Under the pieces are notes generated by a model. It saw only the letters and a list, made by a program, of their open reading frames with translations. It had not been told where the DNA came from and did no database searches. Shown here in pieces: positions 33,586 through 45,170 of a stretch of 64,000 bases of DNA. Origin of the DNA: Edolisoma coerulescens (taxonomy: Eukaryota > Chordata > Aves > Passeriformes > Campephagidae); contig VWZW01004683.1 of NCBI GenBank assembly GCA_013397115.1, forward strand, positions 259,648-323,647, written 5' to 3'. The translations under genes and the position numbers were made by a program. The number at the start of each line of letters is the position of its first letter. Position 1 is the stretch's first letter.

Positions 33586-35007
33586 TCATTTTCTTAACGT
33601 TCCGCCAAACATTCTGGATTTATGAAAGGAAATGAGACAATTTATGAGATCAAATCTGCCAGTGTTTCATTTGAAATCCATAAAACAGTATTATTTTTAT
33701 GTTCAGTGCTTGGGTTTTGGGTAGAGGATGTGATCCCACACATCAGCACGCCCAGGGAGGGGATTTATGAGGGAAATGCAGCTTTTTCAGAAAATCTCCT
33801 TCTATTTTGCGTTTCTGTTCTGGTGGAGCGGAATTCCAAAGGCACAGCTCCCGTCAAATGGAGAGGACCTTTCATCCCAATCTTCTGAGCATTCCCAGAA
33901 TCAATCATGAGAATGATTGGGATGAGAAACATGGAATTAATTCCGAATATTTGGCTTCTGAATGGAAAAGGGAGCTCAGGCTCCAGCAGCCCTGGGTGCA
34001 ACAGAGCCACAATTCCAGGGAATCCGAGCCAGCTGACTCCCAATTTTTATTTATGGCCTTCATCACCAAAAATCATGCACCTCAATCCCTTTCTTTTAAG
34101 GGAAAAACCTGAAAAAATTTGCGAAACATTTGTTGGATCTCTTTGCTTCCAATAAAATCTACAAAGAACGCTGTAATTCCCTTCCCTCTGAGCTTTAAAA
34201 TAAAACACTGGTGGACAACTCACATCCACGATCTTCCCATGGAATCCGACTTCTTCCCATTCCCAATATAAAACTGCAACTCATTTTGCTGGGTGTGAGG
34301 CTCTCAGAAATCTTTTCAATCCCATTTGTTGTGCAAAACAACCCAACTCATGAAGGAAAAAGGGAAAGGAGAGGCCAATATTTTTATTTTCTTGGGAGCA
34401 GAGAGCTGCTTTTGAGGCTGTTTTCCCCACAACGTTGGGAATTTTGGAGCTGGGGATGCTCCAAATAATTTGCTTTACAAATTATTCATCTCTTTTTTGC
34501 TCCTCCCAGCACTGTCACGCTCCAAGTCTGGGGTCAGGGAATGTTTCTCGGCCAAGAGCTGTTCCCGTTTCTTCCCTGAGATCCTTTTATCCCTCTTTTC
34601 TCCATTTGCTTCCAGCTCTGTGCTGAACAAACGCATCCCCAGGTAAAAACGGCTTTTCTAACAACGAGCATGAAATGAAGAATGTTTCACACGGCTCCAA
34701 CAATCCCCAGCATTCCCAGGGCAAATTCCAGCCTCATTCCGTGGCAAAAGAGGAATCAAATGTCACAGAAAGGCCTCGTGAATGACCTCGTGTTCCACAA
34801 GGCAAATATTTAATTCCCAGCATTGTGTGTGCAGCAAATGGAGCTGAAACACCTTGGATTTATCCATTGAAGCTTGGAGCTGTCGGTGCTTTGGAGTTTT
34901 TTTTTTTCCATGTCTTTCTCCTGCTCTTTTTTTGGATAAATAGGCAGCCAGGCAAAGGTTGGGCACAGCAGAGCAAATCCAGGTTCCGGCACCTCTTGTT
35001 AAAAGGT

Positions 35008-35680
35008 GGGAAAAGGAGAAATGGCCTCAAGTTGCACCAGGGGAGGGGGAGTTGGGATATCAGGAAAAAAATTCTTCGCTGGAAGTGTGGTGAAGTATTG
35101 GAGTCACTATCCCTGAAGGTCTTCAAAAACCATGGGAATATGTTGGAAAAATGGAGCTGGGGAAGGGGCTGGAGCACCAGGAGCAGCTGAGGGACCTCAA
35201 ATTGTGGCTGGACGTGAGCCAGGTGTGCCCAGGTGGGCAAGAGGCCAAAGGAACCTGGGCTGGATCAGGAATTGTGTAGGAGCAGGGCAGGGATTGTCCC
35301 TCTGTGCTGGGCACTCGAGAGGGACCTCAGATCCTGGGGCCAGCTCTGGGCCCCTCGTGACAAGAAAGACACTGAGGGGCTGGAGAGGGTCCAGGGAAGG
35401 GAATGGAGCTGGGAAGGGGCTGGAGAATTCCCGAGGGAGCTGGGAAAGGGTCTGAGCCTGGAGCAAAGGAGGCTCAGGGGGGACCTTGTGGCTCTGCACA
35501 ACTCCCTGACAGGAGGGGGCAGCCCGGGGCGGTTGGGCTCTGCTCCCAGGGAACAGGGACAGGAGGAGAGGGAACGGCCTCAGGCTGGGCCAGGGGAGGT
35601 TTAGATTGGATATTAGGAAGAATTTCTTCACGGAAGGGGTTGGGACAGGCTGGAATCCCCGGAGTCCCCATCCCTGGATA
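35008..35680 (+). mobile_element. CR1 LINE cluster, plus-strand arm
   Basis: Two CR1 pieces in the same direction. The first, 35008-35150, is type C ('GGCCTCAAGTTGCACCAGGG' to ACTATCCCTGAAGGTCTTCAA). The second, 35151-35680, starts further upstream in ORF2 and translates to ORF2 words such as 'EQRRLRGDLVALHNSLTGGG' and LDQELCRSRAG-like. It stops at 'CCCCATCCCTGGATA', the point where a minus-strand CR1 segment begins. Neither piece has its 3' tail. Confidence 0.85.
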
Positions 35681-36118
35681 GGCTCCAGGCCCTCAATGTC
35701 CTTCTTGCTATGAGGGGCCTAAAACTGCTCCCAGGATTTGAGGTCCCTCACAGGGAGACAATCCCTGCCCTGCTCCTGCTCCTACACAATTCCTGATCCA
35801 GCCCAGGGGCCTTTGGCCTCTTGCCCACCCGGGCACTCCTGGCTCATGTCCAGCCACAATTTGAGGTCCCTCAGCTGCTCCTGGTGCTCCAGCCCCTTCC
35901 CAGATCCATTCCCTTCCCTGGACAGGCTCCAGCCCCTCAAAGTCTTTCTTGCCAGGAGGGGCCCAAAACTGTCCCCAGGATCTGAGGTCCCTCACGAGTG
36001 CCCAGCACAGGGGACAATCAGGACAATCCCTGCCCTGTTCCTGCTCCCACAGAATTCTTGATCCAGCCCAGGTTCCTTTGGCCTCTTGCCCACCTGGGCA
36101 CATCTGGGTCATGTCCAG
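35681..36118 (-). mobile_element. CR1 LINE cluster, inverted arm with internal duplication
   Basis: Two tandem units, 35681-35924 and 35925-36118 (period 244 bp), each starting GGCTCCAG(G/C)CCCTCAA. Each is the reverse complement of 35157-35400 in the plus arm; shared words include CACAATTTGAGGTCCCTCAG and CCAGCCCCTTCCCAG. The result is a large fold-back of ORF2-derived sequence. An open frame of 134 codons here (35708-36112, minus) is only this duplicated ORF2 material. Confidence 0.85.
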
Positions 36119-37165
36119 CTGCTGTCACCAGTTCCTGGGGACATTGAATATCTGAATTACTTGAAACAGGAGCAGAATGGGGCACAGGGACGTCAGGAGG
36201 GCCAGGCCCAGCCCTGATGTCACAAAGGCTGTAAATAATTGTGTCACTCAGTGACAGAGTGGTTCAGGTGTCTGTGACCTCCCTGCCTCTGGAAGCACAG
36301 CACTGATTTTCCATGGAGTTGTTAATAAGCTCTGCTTCCTGATCCCGCTGTAGCTTTACCCTTTATCTGACCAGGAAATCTGGTTTGTTTAAATTTAATC
36401 CTTGCTCAGCCTCAGGAGGGTTTGGGATTATCAGATTCATTCTCCATCGAGCAGTGCTGGCATCACCCACAGCCAGGAAATGCTGATTTTTTTTCCCCCT
36501 TCATAATGAAAAATAAGAAACTGAGTCCCAGCAAATATGTCCTTTATCAAAATATTTCCTTTTATAGGGGAAAATCTGAGTGAAAATGCTCACTCTGCAT
36601 CCTTAGGTGAAGTATTCTTTAGGAACGTGATTTATTGCTCACCAGCAAGGCATCCCCAACATTTAAATGTGGTTTAAATGGACAAGTTCTGATATTTAAT
36701 TATGGTAAGAAATTCCCTTTTATTACACTCTGTTTATGGCTCTTCCATCACCAATGTTAGAGCGAGACAAAGCCATCCCCAAACCCCAGAATTTCCGGAT
36801 TTTGGGTGTGTGGAGATGACATTTTTGGGGACATAATTGATACCTGCTTATCACTCAGCTGAATAATGAGCATTTCCACAGCTGTGGCTTTGATGTGCAG
36901 GCCGTAAATTCCCAAATTAGCTCTCCGATTTTTATCCTTTCCAAGATGGAATTATATATATTTAAAGGGAGCAGTGAATTAATTTTGGGATTTGGATTTA
37001 AGCTGCACTACTCAATCACGAGTTCTCGGTAACCTCTTGCTGCCTGTGCTGTTCCCAGGATAAAAGGCCTTGGATGATTTATGTGGTTTGGATCAATTCC
37101 GGTGTCGGAGGTCGGAAACTCTGATTTATTGTCCAGGCTGCCTCTGGAGCATTTGGAATTGGTGT
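36119..37165. other. Unique stretch with motif-rich AT blocks
   Basis: No interspersed repeat. At 36300-36420 and 36580-37010 the sequence shows the word content of possible regulatory DNA: CTTTATCTGACC, GGTTTGTTTAAATTTAATCC, TGATATTTAATTATGG, CTGATTTATTG-type words. No protein frame is supported. Confidence 0.35.
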
Positions 37166-37167
37166 AG

Positions 37168-37382
37168 GATCATGGAATCATGGAATGGTTTGGGTTGGAA
37201 GGACCTTAAAACTCATCCCGTTCCATGGGCAGGGATGACTTCCACTATCCCAAGGTGCTCCAAGCCCCGACCAGCCTGGCCTTGGACACTTCCAGGGATC
37301 CAGGGGCAGCCACAGCTTCTCTGGGAAATCCATTCCAGGACCTCCCCACCCTCACAGGAAAGAATTCCTTCCATATTGCCAA
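37168..37382 (-). mobile_element. CR1 LINE 3' fragment (type A)
   Basis: Minus-strand 'FPREAVAAPGSLEVSKARLV' (about 37270-37330), then 3' UTR and a tail with two CCATGATTC units near 37170-37185. The 5' end is cut near 37382. Confidence 0.9.
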
Positions 37383-39187
37383 GTGGAGAACCAGGAGTCC
37401 ATCAGGATGAACAGAAATAGGAACCAATGGAAAAATGAGCCTTGGGAAGAAGGAACCAGTGGAGGTATTTTTATAGTCCAGAAGAAACATATCCCAATTT
37501 TCTGCTGGTTGCATCCACTGGGGCTCCCTGGCAGGTAACCATGGCAATTAAGGGTTTGAGAAGAACGAGACAAATTTGGGTAGAAATGGTTTCTCCTCAT
37601 GAGCCATATGGAAAAGATGATTCATCCAGGTGGGAATAAAAAAAAAGAATTCCAACAAGGCAGCAATGCATGGGAAGAAACACCAGAAACATCAGAAACA
37701 TCAGCCCATGAGGCAGGAACTGCACTGATCCCAAATCTCTGACTCTTGTGGGCTCCCAAAAAGCCAGGAAGACTCCAGCAGGTTCCAATTTTTCCTGATC
37801 TGCTCTCAAGGAGCAGCTGATAGAGCACACCAAGCTTTGAATGGCACAGCCAAGGGAAATTTTCCCAATTAGCTCTTTAGCACCAATCCCATCACTCTGC
37901 CGGCTTTGGGAACATCACCAGAGGCAGACACCAGGCCCGTGATCCTGTTTGCTTGTTTGAAGTTGTCTCTAATTTATGTTTCCTGTCTTTTCCATGCAGA
38001 ACTGGGGAGTTAAAGGGCCAAGCGGGAGGTGAAGGCAGCCCCTGAGACACCCTTGAGCTGTTGCAGGATCTCAATCCCAGGGGATTCACCTCTGGAATAA
38101 TATCACAATTTCCTGTCCAATTAAAAACCCCTCGGACTGGAGCAGCTCCCAGGCTCTGAGGACAGCCAGGTATTTTAGGGAAGAAATCCCAACAGCCTGA
38201 TGGACTCAACCCTTGGGGCTGCTCTGGTCCTTCACAGGGTTGTGCCTCGGGATGGTTTTGATCAGAGCCTGATGAAATCAGTCAGAAAAAACTCCTCACG
38301 TTCGCAGCTCACTTGGCTGGATCTGGCTCTTTATGGGAGAGGATTTCCTGGGAGCTGGAGCACTCCCCTCACATCTTCATTAGCATCACTCATTCCAGCA
38401 CGGCTTGCCAGGTCAGTTTGTGGGAAGGGATGAAGCTGTGGTGTCATCCCATCATCCCACACCATTTCCCGCAGGCAAGCCCTTTCCTTTACCCGCTGGT
38501 GTCAGGCTGAGCAATTAAACCCCAACCTGCTTTCCCTCCATCCATTATTTATCACCCTCCAGCAACCAGGAGCTTGTTGCTTTCCATGGATGCAGTGGGA
38601 ATGTGCTTTCCCACATTTCCAGGCAGGAGCAACTCCCCTTCTCCTCCTTGCTTGAAGCCTGATGTAATTGGCATTAACAGAGCGTTAACAAATTGCCCAG
38701 GGGCATCCAAACCGTCTCCACAAACATGAGAACTTCAGGCTGAGGTACAAAGTGGAATTAAAAGGATTCCAGATAAATTTGGCTCCCAGCTTGGCAGGCT
38801 GATGAAGCAAAGCCTCGTGTCAGAAGCCACTTTGCCTTGGGGGGGAAAAGTCACTTCGGCATCCTGGAAATGTCACCAGAATGGAGATGAGCTGCACCTT
38901 GTCGAGTTCTTTCTGCAGCTGCTTCTCCAGGAGAAGCTTTGCCCCAGGCAGGACCAGCTCGCTGCTCCCAGCAGCTTTTCCAGCAGCTGCAAATGTGTCC
39001 CGAGGAAGTCACGTGGGAGCTGTTTCCCATTTTTCTTGACTCCTCACAGCCTGGGGATTTAAATAAACCAGGCAAAGGTTGTCTGCTGAGGAAGTCAGCA
39101 GAGGAGCAGTGGCTTTGGTGGCCAAAAATGGCCTCAGAACAGAAGCTAAAAGATGTTCAAGGTGCCTTCTAAATTGTTTATTTCATG
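37383..39187. other. Single-copy stretch, no gene seen
   Basis: Unique DNA. The section 38700-39140 has several CAGCTG-type E-boxes, one TCACGTGGG E-box near 39010, and a short plus frame reading LHLVEFFLQLLLQEKL-like residues, but no splice-site pair around it. It is noted as possibly regulatory only. Confidence 0.4.
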
Positions 39188-39352
39188 CCCAGAGAAGCTG
39201 TGGCTGCCTCTGGATCCCTGGAAGTGTCCAAAGCCAGGTTGGATGAGGCTTGGAGCACCCTGGGATAGTGGAAGGTGACCCCGACATGGGAGGTTGGCAC
39301 TGGGTGGGCTTTAACATCCCTCCCAACCCAAACCATTCCATGATTCTATGAA
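39188..39352 (+). mobile_element. CR1 LINE 3' fragment (type A)
   Basis: Starts at 'CCCAGAGAAGCTGTGGCTGC', continues through 'GGATCCCTGGAAGTGTCCAA', and ends 'CCCAACCCAAACCATTCCAT' GATTCTATGAATTT. The palindromic CCATGGCAGGGG part of the 3' UTR is diverged (CGACATGGGAGG). Confidence 0.9.
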
Positions 39353-40280
39353 TTTATTGTGTCCATGACATCTAAAAAACTCGGAATAATAGGTTTTCTG
39401 AAGGCAGTGGATTGCAAATCTTCATTCCAGGTAGGATCATGTTAGCGGTGGTCAGGCCCCGAAGTTCCAGCCTGGGAATGGGGTTCCTGTTATCCAGCTC
39501 GAGCTGTTTGGATCCTGACATCTTTAGATTGGAGTGTGGGATTCTTGGGGTCCTGGGAGTGTCCATCTTCCTGTGAGGGAGTCCCAGCATCTGCTGACGC
39601 ACGGCCGCACTGCCACTCTTCAGTCCATCCACACAGCTGCAGTTAGGTGGGATAAATCCCTGTTTGACAGATCCTTGGTGGAATTCAATCCGTGTCCAAG
39701 GACAGATTAATACATTACCCTCTTCCAAATTGTTTTATATTCCTATTTTTAAGTGACTGGGGGATCTCATTATAAAAATTGCAGAGAAATATCCCATTTA
39801 TGTCATTGTCACGAGCAGTTCCCGCCGCCTCCATTTCATGCTGGCAATTCAGATTTAAATTATTGCAACATTACTGGACCAGCCCTGCTCTGTGATCTCC
39901 TCTTGAAAGTCAGTCCTGAAGGATGGAGCACTCGGAAAAGCTGATGTGGGGAAAGTTGAGGGATTTTTGCTGGCATTAGGAAGGAAGGAAAGAGACACAG
40001 CGATTTGACTACTTAACCTTTCCTTCCTTCCCTTTTCCCTTGGGATATCCAAGTAAGCTGGCGAAGTGTCAGCCAGAGCTGGGCCAGCTCACAAGGGCAG
40101 CAGCCCATGGATAAATGGAAGTACAGAAGAATCCCAGCTGATTCCAACCCCATTAATTGCATGCTCAGAGATGAGGAACATTCTGGTTCTTCCTGAAGGT
40201 TAGGCGCTTCCAAACTGAAACTCAATTAGTTGTGTCAACAGATTCCAGGCTTTTCCCTATTTTTCTGTGATTTGACAATT
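39353..40280. other. Single-copy stretch, no gene seen
   Basis: Unique DNA with a pyrimidine-rich patch (TTTCCTTCCTTCCCTTTTCCC) around 40018-40040. No gene is recognised. Confidence 0.5.
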
Positions 40281-40478
40281 CATAGAATCCCAGAATGGTT
40301 TGGGTGAGAAGGGACATTAAATCCCATCCCATTCCATGCCCTGCCATGGGCAGGGACACCTGCCTTTATCCCAGGTTGCTCCAAGCCCCATTCAACCTGG
40401 CCTTGGACACTTCCAGGGATCCAGGGGCAGCCACAGCTTCTCTGGGAATTCTATTCCAGGATGTCCCCACCTTCACGG
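40281..40478 (-). mobile_element. CR1 LINE 3' fragment (type A), inverted partner
   Basis: Minus-strand ORF2 end ('IPREAVAAPGSLEVSKARLN' near 40385-40450), 3' UTR and a CCATTCTGGGATTCTATG end at 40281. It stops at 40478, where the plus-strand copy starts without any spacer. Confidence 0.9.
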
Positions 40479-40600
40479 GAAGTGTCCAAGGCCAGGTTGG
40501 ATGGGGCTTGGAGCAACCTGGAATAGTGGAAGTCAACCCTGCCTTTGGCAGGGGGTGGAATGGGATGAGTTTTAAGGTCCCTTCCAACCCAAACCATCCC
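40479..40600 (+). mobile_element. CR1 LINE 3' fragment (type A), head-to-head
   Basis: Begins GGAAGTGTCCAAGGCCAGG, contains 'GGAGCAACCTGGAATAGTGG', and ends 'CCTTCCAACCCAAACCATCC'. Together with the left copy it can fold into an imperfect hairpin of more than 110 bp. Confidence 0.9.
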
Positions 40601-40729
40601 AGTCTCACTGATTCTCTGATTCCATGATCCTGTGATTCTGTGTTTCTGTAATTCCATGATTCTGCAAGTCTGTGATCCTGAGGTTCTCTGATCCTGGTTT
40701 TCTCTGATCCCATGATCCCGTAATTCTAG
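40601..40729 (+). repeat. Expanded CR1 3' tail microsatellite
   Basis: About 130 bp of imperfect 7-10 bp units of the type TGATTCTC, TGATTCCA, TGATCCTG, TGTTTCTG directly follow the CR1 end. Most CR1 copies in the window keep only one to three such units, so this tail has expanded strongly. Confidence 0.88.
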
Positions 40730-41199
40730 GCTGAGTTTCCATACCCACTCAACCCTTGCCCCGTGTTTTCATCTCTGATCATCTCCTCCAAGGCCACCCC
40801 TCCTTGCGGATCCCAGAATTCCCAGCACGGTCATCCCTAATCCACTGCTTACAGCTCCATCTGCTGGGGGAGGTTTTCCAGTCTCCAGGTCTGTGCCAGC
40901 ATCTCCAGGGAAGTTTCGTGATGGGATCAAGGAGGATGGAGAGAAAAGCTCAAAAATGATGATTTTGAATGAAGAGAAACCTCTGCCCACTGCCCTGGTG
41001 ATCAGATTGAATTATTCGCAGCAGGATCTCCTTGGCCAAACTTCCAGTGGTCTGAACTTCTCCTTTGCCAGCAGCACCTCCACTTCCAGCTGTGTCCCAA
41101 AGCTCCTTCCCACTGGGAACATCCCTGGAGGCCAGGACAAGGCTTTCATTCCTCAGACCCCTTCGGCAAATCTTTCTCTCCTTTGATCCCCACAGCTGG
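40730..41199. other. Single-copy spacer
   Basis: Unique sequence. Plus-strand frames around 40900-41190 are Ser/Pro-rich and without recognised domains. Nothing further. Confidence 0.45.
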
Positions 41200-41670
41200 G
41201 GATGTTCCGACATTTTTTGTTTCAATTTTATCTCTGCTTTCCTACACCATCCCCATTGTTTGCCTCCCCAAAACCCCCACAGTTTCACTCATTTAATCTC
41301 GTGCCGCAGAAAATGCGATGCCATCTTCAAGGAACTTCCCACTGTGCATTAATTTCTTCCCCCATAATTGTATTTATATTTCAACAAATAGGCTTGAAGT
41401 GCATTATTATTCTCAAATGAGCGCTAATGGCTTTCAGCACTTTCCTGCAGCTAATTGTGCATTTATTTCCCAGCTTTGATGGCTCCCGAAGAATTCCAGT
41501 TCTTCATTTCCATGAAACAACTGTGAAGGAGAAATTAACTGGCTGCTTATTTTGTCTACGCATTTATTTTTTTCTGCTCCCTGAAAAACTCGACTCAAAC
41601 TGTTGGTGTCCATCAAATAATTCCTTTCCGAGAGGCAGAGCCCCACCAGGAGAACATTTCCATAAATGAG
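41200..41670. promoter_or_regulatory. Candidate conserved non-coding element (homeodomain-motif rich)
   Basis: AT-rich, repeat-free block. It has two TAATTG cores (41365-41370 and 41452-41457), GTGCATTAAT and GTGCATTATTATTC words, CAAATGAGCGCTAATGGC around 41415-41432, and TTAACTGGCTGC around 41536. The sequence texture differs clearly from the flanking GGAATT-rich DNA and matches what deeply conserved developmental enhancers look like. Comparative alignment was not possible, so this remains a hypothesis. Confidence 0.38.
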
Positions 41671-42905
41671 GAACACCAATCTTCAGCCACCCCCCAATGG
41701 GAAAAAAGGGGAAGAAGAGCAATTTATTGCTGCTCTCGTGTCACTCCAGAAGATAAAATTCACATTTTGTTCATAGTGGGGTGGACACAAATTTGTTTTA
41801 AGGTCATAGGATCCCTTGACACAATTTCAGGGGGATCACTGGAGCCATCCCTGGGTCTGGAGTGGAATTCCAAGGAGTTTGGAACAGGAGAATGGGAGAC
41901 TGGACGACACCACCCACAACAAAGTAATTTTCCTCTCATAATTGTCAACGTGGTTCTTGTATCCTTATGGATCCCTGGGAGCAGCAGGAAATGGGAACCT
42001 TCCTCTGAAATTCCAGGATTCCATGAGAAGAAAGGAAGCTCTTAACCCACAAATTGTTTCCTTTGGATCACCCGCCCTATTAAACAGCCCCCAAAATTCA
42101 TATTTAGAGCATTTCTTAAGCCATAAAATCATCCAACTTCCACGAAAATCCTCAAGCCTTCAGCAGGGTTAGAATTAAACTGCCTGGATTTAACTCTCCC
42201 TTTCCCAACCATTTTTTTCCCAAGGAATTCAACTATTTCCTCTCATGTCTGTTTTCTTTATTTTATTTTTCCTGGAAGAAAAGCGGGGAGAAGGAATTAA
42301 TCCAACAACAACCTTGATGAGGGGAGGAGAAATTAATCGAAAAGTTTGATGATCATCCTGAGCTCATTCCAGCCTGGACAGCAATGGAAACATCGGGATT
42401 GACAAAGAAAAATTCAAATTTGCTCCAGAATTGAAACACTATTAATAAACGTGGGAAGACGATGCCCAGAATCTTTGGGAAGGAGCCTGAGGGCACATTC
42501 CCTGCTTATGCAGATTTTAGGGAAAAGTACAATATTTAACCATACAAATTCTCTTTTTTTTTTGAGCAAACTGAGTCTGGGCAACATTTTGGCCCAAATT
42601 TGACTTCAGTTCAGGGCTGTTTTTAGGGCATTTCTGAAAGGTGGAAGCTACTGGGAAGGAAGAACATTTTTTGTGGGAGAGAGCGGCTCTCCCACATCCC
42701 ACAGGATGCACTGTCCGGTGGCCAGGGGCTGCTCCAAAGGGTGTTTGCTCACAGCGTGACGGTCACTATTCCATAAAATAATCCAGCAGAGCCGTTGAAG
42801 TGCTGAAAAACATTCCAGGGGAGGATGGAAAGGAATTATTCCTCCCTACCCACCTCTAGGCCGTGCTCCAGGCCTCTGGTAAAGGCCCAGAGGTACAGAA
42901 CAATT
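41671..42905. other. Single-copy stretch, no gene seen
   Basis: Unique AT-rich DNA with a T-run at 42556-42563. No repeat family or exon is recognised. Confidence 0.5.
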
Positions 42906-42907
42906 CC

Positions 42908-43074
42908 ACAGAATCCTGGAATGATTTAGGTTGGAAGGGCCATTAAAAACCATCTCATCCCACCCCTGCCATGGGCAGGGACACTTCCCACTATCCCAGG
43001 TTGCTCCAAGCCCCATCCAAGCTGGCCTTGGACAATTGCAGGGATCCAGGGGCAGCCACAGCTTCTCTGTCCAA
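42908..43074 (-). mobile_element. CR1 LINE 3' fragment (type A)
   Basis: Minus-strand 'CAGAGAAGCTGTGGCTGCCC' to 'CCTTCCAACCTAAATCATTC', with the tail CAGGATTCTGTGG at about 42908. The AAACCATTCC tail word is mutated to AAATCATTCC. Confidence 0.88.
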
Positions 43075-43309
43075 CCTTCATTAATTGGGATATTCCCACA
43101 GGAGCGGTTTCTGTTCTCAGAAATTCCCCATTCTCCATCAGTTTTGTTCCAAACATGCAAAGGCAGTGAATGAACGATCTCTGCACCAGGAGAAATCGGG
43201 GAAATACCCAAATGCTGCTCCAGAGCCAGTGGAAAATACAGGCAGAGGTGGCAGAGCAAATCCTGGGATGAAGCACCCGCTATTCCCACATGGAGAGGGA
43301 GCACAGGTG

Positions 43310-43592
43310 AAGGTTGAGCTCTTCTCCCAGGTAAAAAGAAGGAATGAGAGGAAACAGCCTCAGGTTGTGCCAGGGGAGGTTTAGATTGGATATTATGGAA
43401 TCTTCCTCCACAGAAAGTGTTGTCAAGCATTGGAACAGGCAGCCCAGGGCAGGGGTGGAGTCCCCATCCCAAAAAACTTCACGGATGTGGTGCTTGGGGA
43501 CATGGCTTAGTGGTGAACAAGGTGGGATTGGATTCACAGCTGGATTGATGATCTTGTAGGTCTTTTCCAGCCTTAACAATTCCATGATTTTA
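43310..43592 (+). mobile_element. CR1 LINE, ORF2 C-terminus and 3' end (type C)
   Basis: Plus-strand words 'CAGGTTGTGCCAGGGGAGG', TTTAGATTGGATATT and 'TTGTCAAGCATTGGAACAGG' encode the ORF2 C-terminus. The 3' end is 'GGGGACATGGCTTAGTGGTG', then GATGATCTTGTAGGTCTTTTCC and CAATTCCATGATTTT. One of the best-preserved type-C ends. Confidence 0.9.
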
Positions 43593-44564
43593 ACACCACA
43601 AGTGCCTTTTGCTCCCCTCACACTCCTCCACGTGGAGCGAACAAACCCAGGCCCACAGCAACCCCGGGGCTCTGCTGGAGCAATAATTCACATTTCCCAC
43701 CAGCTCCAGTGCTGCGACCCCGGTTTTTCCCTTCTCATCCTAAATTGGCTTGGAATCACTCCTTTAATTCCTGGGATAAAGCATCATCTGTGATTATGAA
43801 ACGCAGGGAGATAAAAGCCAAGAGCTTTTCCCCACACAACCTCTCCTTGACTCCTGCGGTGTCTGCCTCGGCTGTTTTGTAACCCTGCCCAGTTAATTTT
43901 GTGCTCAGTGGCTTTTTTGAAGCACAAAGCCTTGCTGAAAAAACCTGCTCAGAAATTCATTAACTCCACAATGCTCCTGGCCTCGCTCCAGCCAAGTTAT
44001 TCCATTTCTACGGTGCTCAAAATAAAGGAAAAGCGGGGTAGAATCGATCCAACCCACACACGGAGATTCCTGTCTGAGAGTCTGGGTGGAAACCAAGCCC
44101 TGCTTCATCTGCACAGCCTTTTCTATGATTAATCCAGACTAGGAATTGTTCCATATTTTCCAGTGGATTCCCTCAGGTGACAGATTGGTGTCCCAACATG
44201 CCGGCTGACACAGGGACAATTTTGGGGGGTGGAAATGGAAAATGCCAATTTTTAAGCTGTCTCAGCTTTTGATTCCTCCCCAGTTTGTGCCTCAAAAGCT
44301 CCAACACGAGTCCAGATCCTTTATCTGCAGCATTTTTTGCAGTCATTCCTATAAAATCCTCCTTTTTCCTTGGATGCTGTCCCATGTCAGACACCCCTTT
44401 GTGGTGCCCTGTCCCCTCAGCACCCACCAAAGCTGGGGTGTCACATTCCCAGCTATGGCCCCCCAGTCAGCCTCTGGTTCATCTTTTCCTCTTAGCTGGT
44501 CAAAATATCCTATAAAATCATGGGATTTCTGGCTCAGCTTCCTGAGATTTTAAGAGATCCTAAA

Positions 44565-44640
44565 ATCCCAGAATGTTTTAGGAGGGCCCTTAAAGACCAT
44601 CTTGTTCCACACCCGGCCATAGGTACTTTCCATTAGAAGG
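44565..44640 (-). mobile_element. CR1 LINE terminal remnant (type A), decayed
   Basis: Minus-strand ATGGCCGGGTGTGGAACAAG, then 'GGTCTTTAAGGGCCCTCCTA' and AAAACATTCTGGGATTTT. Many differences from the other copies suggest an older insertion. Confidence 0.6.
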
Positions 44641-45131
44641 ATATCAGATCATATTAAATGTTGCATGAATTCCTGATGCCTCCAGCTTTTTATTTTTCTC
44701 TTTTTTTTCCCCTTTTTGTGGAAGTGAACCTCTGTCCCCATTAGGACACTCCTGTGCCACCAGCTCTGAGCTGTCATTTCACTTGATCAGATAATTAGTG
44801 CAAAGACAGATTGCACTCTGTCAAAGGATCTTTTGTGAGGAGAGAGAGAGCAGGGAAGAAAAATCCTTTCTTCTGGGCTTCCTTTTGTCAGCCAAGTGGG
44901 TTAAAAAGGAGGGAATCATCCCAGTGGAGGGATGGAATATTCCTGTTTTAAGCCACCCAAATCCCATCCACTAGAAACCAGAACCACCTGCTTTGCATTT
45001 CCGGCTTTCCTGCTGCATTACTTCTAGGAAACCTGGAATAAAGAGGTATTTTTCCTGGTCTAACTGGATTTTCCAAAGGTTCTTTTCCTTTTTGTACTTA
45101 ACGCACTTTGCAGGGCCGTGGATTTGTGCTG

Positions 45132-45170
45132 GGTGGATTCCAGGTGGATTCCAGGTGGATTCCAGGTGGT
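45132..45170. repeat. (GGTGGATTCCA)n, 3.5 copies
   Basis: Three exact 11-bp units plus a partial one. It opens a Trp/Asn/Pro-type repeat in one frame but carries no sign of coding. Confidence 0.9.

Larger units (their letters stand above)
29705..35005. other. Long single-copy stretch, no gene seen
   Basis: Over 5 kb with no recognised CR1 or LTR. It includes an AT-rich motif block (30225-30400, listed separately) and an A-rich tract at 33515-33585. Open frames up to about 134 codons (32470-32874) are uncharacterised and overlapped by frames on the other strand. No tRNA or snRNA signature is seen. Confidence 0.45.

Noticed and set aside
40295..40627. CR1 'twin priming' inversion at 40.3 kb
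   Set aside because: Twin priming gives adjacent, non-overlapping pieces of one LINE. Here both arms contain the same 3' end, so two insertions or an inverted duplication fit better.
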